Positions 6,277 through 10,096 of a stretch of 10,096 nt of DNA are shown one piece after another; the first letter of the stretch is position 1; every line of letters begins with the position of its first letter. A program made the position numbers and the translations under genes. The notes under the pieces are model-generated. The model was not told the origin of the DNA and ran no database searches. It was given only the letters and a program-made list of their open reading frames with translations. Source of the stretch: an uncultured Mailhella sp. (lineage in GTDB: Bacteria; Desulfobacterota; Desulfovibrionia; Desulfovibrionales; Desulfovibrionaceae); assembly GCA_910579055.1 (NCBI GenBank), contig CAJTSU010000130.1:1-10096 (forward strand), written 5' to 3'.

Positions 6277-6394
6277 GACGACCTCGGTGGATTCGGTACA
6301 GAAAACGACGTTTCGCTTTCCGCATGCTTGTCTTATCGTTTTTTTTGAACTTTCCTTTATTGCTGGTCAAGCTGAGCGATGTCTTTCAGAGAAA

Positions 6395-6402
6395 ATTTTG
6401 TT
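6395..6402. repeat. Target site duplication, left copy
   Basis: ATTTTGTT, identical to 6563-6570, directly abuts the element's GGCTCTGT end. Confidence 0.88.
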
Positions 6403-6562
6403 GGCTCTGTCACAGAACCGTGTTGACAGCGTTGCGCAGCGCGTATGGTTTTGCTCCGGCACAGGCGGCAATATTCATTGCCGCAAAGGCATGTATCCAC
6501 GGCTGGCTCGCTTGCGCCTTCGGCGGCCAAGGTTAGCATCAACATTATTCTGGAACAGAGCC
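6403..6562 (+). mobile_element. 160-bp MITE-like element with 8-bp target duplication
   Basis: The ends are inverted repeats: left GGCTCTGTCACAGAACCGTG, right (reverse complement) GGCTCTGTTCCAGAATAATG; with the following TTGA they agree at 19 of 24 positions. The element is flanked by a perfect 8-bp direct repeat, ATTTTGTT, at 6395-6402 and 6563-6570. It has no open frame for a transposase, so it must be mobilised in trans. Inside is a hairpin GCGGCAAT-ATTC-ATTGCCGC (6465-6484). The GG-CTCTGT ends with 8-bp duplications resemble what is seen in IS6- and ISL3-family elements; which, if either, is not settled. It lies between pdxY and the proline-rich gene. Confidence 0.88.
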
Positions 6563-6570
6563 ATTTTGTT
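6563..6570. repeat. Target site duplication, right copy
   Basis: ATTTTGTT, identical to 6395-6402. Its last base is the final base of the pdxY stop codon, so insertion left the reading frame intact. Confidence 0.88.
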
Positions 6571-7442
6571 CAGAAGGCCGTGTAACCGCCTATGTCGCAG
6601 CGATCCCGCAGGGCGGGAAGCGTGCGTTCCAGCAGCACGCCGTCGCTGTGTCTGGTATCATAACCGAAGGTGACCCGGATGCCCAGGGTGACGAAACGCA
6701 CGGCGCGCTCCAGTGCAACGGGAAGACTGTCGCCCTGAAGGAACGCGCCGACCAGAACGCTGGAAAAGGTATCGCCCGTGCCGGGGTAGAAGGCAGGGAT
6801 CCAGGGGCTTTCCACCTTCCAGAATCTGTTCTGCTCCCGGTCGTAGGCCACGGCGGCGCAGAAGCCTTCCCGTTCCGAGGGCGCGCTGGTGATGGCCACG
6901 CATCCGGGGCCCATTTCCGCAAGCCGCACGAGCTGATGTTTGAGTTCATGCGGGGGAAGATCGGGGCGGAAAGGCTCATCCAGCAGAAAGGCCGCTTCGG
7001 TAAGATTGGGTGCGATGACGTGGGCATGCCTGACAAGCCGGCGCATCGCATTCACCATTTCCGGGGTTTGCGTGGGGTCGAGCGTGCCGTTGTCGCCGAG
7101 AACCGGGTCCACCAGCGCAAAGCCGCCCGGCTTGAGAAAGTCATGGATGCACCGGGCTGCAATTTCAAGCTGGCGCGGATTGCCGAGAAATCCGGAATAC
7201 ACGGCATCGAACTTCAGCCCCATGCGCTCCCAGTGATCGAGTATGGGGCCCATTTCACTGGTGAGGTCGTGAAAGGTGAATCCTTCCACGCCGGAGGTTT
7301 GGGAAGAGAGCACAGCCGTGGGCAAGGGGCAGACCTGAACGCCCATGCTGGACAGGATGGGAATGGCCACGGTCAGAGACGCCCGCCCGAAACCGGAAAG
7401 ATCATGAATGGCGGCGACGCGTTGCAAGGGGATGTCGATCAT
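6570..7442 (-). CDS. pdxY: Pyridoxal/pyridoxamine kinase (PdxY/PdxK-like, ribokinase superfamily)
   Basis: The 290-residue cytoplasmic kinase is expected to phosphorylate pyridoxal, pyridoxamine or pyridoxine with ATP in the vitamin B6 salvage pathway. Visible motifs are HDLSGFGRASLT (residues 13-24), YSGFLGN (82-88), DPVLGDNG (112-119), APNLTEAAFLL (144-154) and the PfkB-type GTGDTFSSVLVGAF (221-234) with the catalytic Asp224. The length matches the family. Substrate preference (pyridoxal, or hydroxymethylpyrimidine as in ThiD) is inferred from the HDLSGFGR and APNLTEA patterns and not proven. The start at 7442 has an AGGA about 13 bases upstream, somewhat distant. It lies 43 bases downstream of the TauE/SafE gene on the same strand and is probably co-transcribed with it. 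The MITE begins directly after its stop and may have separated it from its native terminator. Confidence 0.88.
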   Translation of the reverse strand: MIDIPLQRVAAIHDLSGFGRASLTVAIPILSSMGVQVCPLPTAVLSSQTSGVEGFTFHDLTSEMGPILDHWERMGLKFDAVYSGFLGNPRQLEIAARCIHDFLKPGGFALVDPVLGDNGTLDPTQTPEMVNAMRRLVRHAHVIAPNLTEAAFLLDEPFRPDLPPHELKHQLVRLAEMGPGCVAITSAPSEREGFCAAVAYDREQNRFWKVESPWIPAFYPGTGDTFSSVLVGAFLQGDSLPVALERAVRFVTLGIRVTFGYDTRHSDGVLLERTLPALRDRCDIGGYTAF

Positions 7443-7485
7443 GGTGTGTTTTTATTCCTGGTTCCGGGTGTTTCTGTGAGAAAAA

Positions 7486-8364
7486 CTATATCAGGGGACG
7501 CAGCCAGCCAAGAGCCGTGCCGAAAACAATAAGCGCGAGCAGCAGTTGAACCGGACGCTCCGGAAGGTATTTCTGGCAACGTGCGCCCGCATACATGCCC
7601 GCAAGTCCACCCAGGCCGAAAAGCAGGCCCAGCAGCCAGTCCGGGCCGACGGACAGTCCGGGATACAGGGGGGCGAGCACTTCGTAGGCCAGCACGCCGC
7701 CGACGGAGGTGACAAGCGTGCATAACAGTGTGGGGCCCGCTGTGACGTGTACCGGCAGGCGGAAGCCCGAAACCAGGAACGGCGCGAGAATGGAACCGCC
7801 GCCGATACCGTAGATGCCTCCGGCCAGCCCGATCAGCAGGGTCAGTAGAAATACGATGCGCGGATCGTATCCGTATTCTTCCCCGTGAAAGGAAAAACGG
7901 AGCCGGTGGAAGCTCCGCTCCAGAATGACAGGTCTGGAGTGACCGGGGGCGTTTTGTCCAGGTTTCTTTTTTCGCAGTCCGGACAGCAGGCGGGCGGCCA
8001 GAAGCAGAAGGACAACGGCCGCGAATATTTTGAAACGGGATGCCTCGGCCAGCCATTCCAACCGGATAAAAGCTCCGGTTAACACTCCGGGCAGACTGCC
8101 CAATGCGGCGCATCGCGCCAGTGGAGCCAGCAGACGCCCTTCCCGGTAATAGCGCCATACGCCGCCCGGTGTGGCAATGACATTAAAGAGGTGATTGGTA
8201 GCGCTGACCGAAGGGTTGGTGTAGCCGAGCGAAATTTGGAGCGGGAGCAGGAGAAAGGCCCCGGAGACGCCCCCCATGCTTGTGAAAAAAGACAGGCCAA
8301 AAGCGGCCAGAGGCGGAAGAAAGGGAGAAAGAACGATATCAGCTGTGCAGAAGTACATAGGCAT
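7486..8364 (-). CDS. TauE/SafE-family membrane permease (sulfite/sulfonate or other anion exporter)
   Basis: The 292-residue integral membrane protein belongs to the TauE/SafE family (Pfam TauE). It shows the two-half structure of the family: the first repeat contains FFTSMGGVSGAFLLLPLQ (residues 26-43) and NHLFNVIATPGGVWRY (57-72); the second contains GLAGGIYGIGGGSILAPFLV (179-198) and the HVTAGPTLLCTLVTSVGGV block (206-224). About eight hydrophobic segments are visible, with a charged, cytosolic-looking loop at 130-168 between the halves. Relatives export sulfite, sulfoacetate or related small anions, but the substrate cannot be read from sequence. The start at 8364 lacks a clear ribosome site; ATG at 8358 is an alternative. 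The 8365-8482 leader has no promoter I could call with confidence. It is probably the first gene of an operon with pdxY. Confidence 0.88.
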   Translation of the reverse strand: MPMYFCTADIVLSPFLPPLAAFGLSFFTSMGGVSGAFLLLPLQISLGYTNPSVSATNHLFNVIATPGGVWRYYREGRLLAPLARCAALGSLPGVLTGAFIRLEWLAEASRFKIFAAVVLLLLAARLLSGLRKKKPGQNAPGHSRPVILERSFHRLRFSFHGEEYGYDPRIVFLLTLLIGLAGGIYGIGGGSILAPFLVSGFRLPVHVTAGPTLLCTLVTSVGGVLAYEVLAPLYPGLSVGPDWLLGLLFGLGGLAGMYAGARCQKYLPERPVQLLLALIVFGTALGWLRPLI

Positions 8365-8482
8365 AGCATACGCAAGGGATGCGGCACGGGCAAGATCCGG
8401 AATATCGCGTCCTGACTATGTATAATTTCGCTGGAGTATTTTACCCTTCATATTGTTGAAATGTTCTGAACTTCCATGTGAG

Positions 8483-8528
8483 CGCCTTTCCGGAGCCATG
8501 TTCAGGATGAAACGGCTCCGGAAAGGCG
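8483..8528. terminator. 15-bp stem-loop after the MATE gene
   Basis: CGCCTTTCCGGAGCC (8483-8497) pairs perfectly with GGCTCCGGAAAGGCG (8514-8528) around a 16-base loop. It begins five bases beyond the MATE stop. No T run follows on either strand, so it may be a factor-assisted terminator or an mRNA 3'-end stabiliser. Confidence 0.6.
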
Positions 8529-8533
8529 TGTGT

Positions 8534-9901
8534 CTACCTTGCCAGCTTGGCCTTCAGCGCTTCCGGCGGCAGGTGCTCCAGTCGAGCCAGGCGGAACAGG
8601 TACAGTATGGAAGAACAGCACAAGCCCACGATAAAGCCGATCCAGAAGCCTTTTACGCCCATGGCCTCTATTCCGGGAAATCCATGAAAACAGAGTATGT
8701 ATCCAACAGGGAGGCTGACGCCCCAGTAGGAAAGGAAGGCCACAATGAAAATGGCGCGGGTGTCGTTATAGCCGCGCAGCGCGCCGAGAGTCACCATCTG
8801 GATGCTGTCCGGGAGCTGATACAGGGCGTTGTAGAACATGAGCATTCCGGCCAGAGCAATGACTTCCGGGGTATTGTTGTAGACTCTGGCAATGGGGAAG
8901 CGGAACAGATAGATAAGAAGGGCCGTGCCGCAGGCAATGGCCGTGGCCATATACAATGAAGTCATGCGGGTACTGCGGGCTTCCGCGATATTCCCCTGAC
9001 CCAGGCGCAGCCCCACTCGAATGGTGGTTGCCGTGCCGAGTGCAAGCGGAAGCATGAACACCAGTCCACTGACGTTGAGGGCGATTTGGTGCCCGGCCAC
9101 GGCAATGGTTCCAAGAGGGACAATGAGCAACGCGATGATAGCGAAACTGGAAGTTTCCACCAGCATGGCGAAAGCCCCCGGCAGACCGATCCTCGTGATT
9201 CGCTTCATGAGCTGAGGAGCGGGAGCTTCAAAACGGATTGCACGCGCGTTCAGACGGCGCACGGAAAAGCTGAGGATGAAGCACATCAGCCAGCAGACCA
9301 CGGCTGTAGCCACTCCGCAACCCACGCCGCCCAAGCGGGGCATGCCGAATTCGCCGAAGGCGAAGATCCAGTTCAACGGCGCGTTAACGCACAAACCGAT
9401 GATCCCGGCGATCATGGCCGGGCGGGTGCGGCCGTGCCCTTCCAGATACGCGCGCTGCGCGCCGTACAGCATGAAACCGGGCACCCCCCAGGTGACCGCG
9501 TGCAGATAGCGCGCAGTAATTTGAGAAAGTGCGGGATCAATGCCTTCCATTTTGGTGATATAGCGGGATACGCCATAAAAAAAAGCCATTTCCAATACGG
9601 AAAGGGCCAGCGCCAGCCATGCGCCCTGCCGCAAAAAACGCCCCAGCCCTTCTTTGTGCCCTGCGCCGATGGATTGCGCCACCAGAGGAGTAATGGCCAT
9701 GAGCAGGCCGAGCCCGAAAAGAGTGCCGGGAATCCAGAAGGAACTCGCGACGGCGACGGCAGCCATATCAATATGGCTGACCCGGCCTGCGACCACGGTA
9801 TCCACAAATCCCATGGAGGTTTGGGCAAGCTGGGCCAAAAAGACAGGAACAGCCAGTATGATAAGTGTGCGTGCTTCGCACCAATTGAAATGTTTTGGCA
9901 T
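8534..9901 (-). CDS. norM: MATE family multidrug efflux transporter (NorM/MdtK-like)
   Basis: The 455-residue inner-membrane pump has about 12 transmembrane helices and is expected to export cationic drugs or metabolites in exchange for H+ or Na+. The first helix reads FLAQLAQTSMGFVDTVVAGR (residues 21-40), with Asp34 at the conserved cation-coupling position of NorM. Other family marks are LFGLGLLMAITPLVAQSIGAG (61-81), PLNWIF (175-180), GHQIALNVSGLVFMLPLALG (270-289) and the RVGLRLGQGN block (295-304). The resemblance to NorM/MdtK is stronger than to DinF. I start at 9901 (MPKHFNW) because a good promoter lies just upstream and the length then equals the family norm. The open frame extends to 10012 but runs through that promoter into a repeat element. 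No Shine-Dalgarno sequence is visible before 9901. Confidence 0.93.
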   Translation of the reverse strand: MPKHFNWCEARTLIILAVPVFLAQLAQTSMGFVDTVVAGRVSHIDMAAVAVASSFWIPGTLFGLGLLMAITPLVAQSIGAGHKEGLGRFLRQGAWLALALSVLEMAFFYGVSRYITKMEGIDPALSQITARYLHAVTWGVPGFMLYGAQRAYLEGHGRTRPAMIAGIIGLCVNAPLNWIFAFGEFGMPRLGGVGCGVATAVVCWLMCFILSFSVRRLNARAIRFEAPAPQLMKRITRIGLPGAFAMLVETSSFAIIALLIVPLGTIAVAGHQIALNVSGLVFMLPLALGTATTIRVGLRLGQGNIAEARSTRMTSLYMATAIACGTALLIYLFRFPIARVYNNTPEVIALAGMLMFYNALYQLPDSIQMVTLGALRGYNDTRAIFIVAFLSYWGVSLPVGYILCFHGFPGIEAMGVKGFWIGFIVGLCCSSILYLFRLARLEHLPPEALKAKLAR

Positions 9902-9938
9902 AAATATTGGAGGATAAAAGTTGAAACTTGAGCTTTTC

Positions 9939-9967
9939 AAATTATTTGAAGAGGCAGGAATAGTCAA
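9939..9967 (-). promoter_or_regulatory. Sigma-70-type promoter of the MATE gene
   Basis: On the minus strand TTGACT (9967-9962) is followed after 17 bases by TAATTT (9944-9939). Transcription would start near 9932, giving a ~30-base leader before the ATG at 9901. It lies within the 37-codon upstream extension of the open frame, supporting 9901 as the start. Confidence 0.75.
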
Positions 9968-9982
9968 GGTAGAATATGGGCT

Positions 9983-10096
9983 GGCTCTGTTGTAGAACCG
10001 TGTTGATAGCATTGCGCGAGACGTGTGTTTTTACTACGGCCCGAGCGGCAACATCCGTTGCCGCAAATGCAGCCCGTGTTCCACACGGGCGAAAGG
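9983..10096 (+). mobile_element. Second copy of the MITE-like element, cut by the window end
   Basis: From GGCTCTGT at 9983, 89 bases align without a gap to 6403-6491, with 69 identities by my count. The internal hairpin is GCGGCAAC-ATCC-GTTGCCGC (10045-10064), in which the innermost pair is C-G instead of T-A at 6472/6477. After about 10071 it diverges and carries the palindrome GCCCGTGT-TCC-ACACGGGC (10072-10090), inverted relative to 119-137. The far end is outside the window, so a target duplication cannot be tested. Confidence 0.8.

Noticed and set aside
6648..7532. 294-codon plus-strand open frame
   Set aside because: Antisense shadow of pdxY, whose kinase motifs are unambiguous; no recognisable domain.
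8421..8426. Exact TATAAT on the plus strand
   Set aside because: No acceptable -35 at 16-18 bases upstream and no plus-strand gene downstream; probably chance.
9086..9931. 281-codon plus-strand open frame
   Set aside because: Antisense shadow of the MATE transporter gene.
9902..10012. N-terminal extension of the MATE protein
   Set aside because: It crosses a good promoter and enters the repeat element; the shorter form has the family's usual length.

Overview
The window looks like a piece of a Gram-negative, moderately GC-rich chromosome, most likely from the Desulfovibrionaceae (Desulfovibrio/Bilophila relatives). This is inferred from the protein style, the compact rpmH-rnpA-yidD-yidC-jag cluster and a TauE/SafE-type sulfite/sulfonate permease; no search was run. 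All genes except the first lie on the minus strand.

Region 1-1258: an AT-rich solitary DNA methyltransferase gene (197-1084, plus strand) sits between two diverged direct repeats (about 7-111 and 1081-1199) that fold into hairpins. It looks like a small acquired islet. A strong hairpin at 1203-1234 separates it from the next operon.

Region 1259-4997: the conserved ribosome, RNase P and membrane-insertion operon, read on the minus strand: rpmH (ribosomal protein L34), rnpA (RNase P protein), yidD, yidC (membrane protein insertase) and jag (KH/R3H RNA-binding protein). A consensus-like promoter lies upstream of rpmH and an attenuator-like hairpin lies between rpmH and rnpA. Genes from rnpA to jag are overlapping or closely spaced.

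Region 4930-6276: an unrecognised secreted Pro/Ala-rich protein. Its open frame runs through a nine-C homopolymer, a degenerate repeat element and the rpmH promoter, and ends in an ATGA overlap with rpmH. The last ~130 residues are probably not original coding sequence; a one-base change in the C tract would end the protein at 316 or 325 residues instead of 448.

Region 6395-10096: a 160-bp MITE-like element with imperfect terminal inverted repeats and a perfect 8-bp target duplication lies directly after the stop of a pyridoxal-kinase-family gene (pdxY-like). Upstream of pdxY, and probably co-transcribed, is a TauE/SafE permease. A NorM/MdtK-like MATE efflux pump follows, with its own promoter. 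A second copy of the element begins just upstream of that promoter and runs off the window end.

The main non-gene signal is a family of small mosaic repeats (6403-6562, 9983-10096, a relic at 5013-5206, and related modules at 1-137 and 1081-1199). They carry conserved hairpins, some with compensatory base changes, and sit against promoters and gene ends. No CRISPR array, tRNA, rRNA, transposase or integrase gene was seen.
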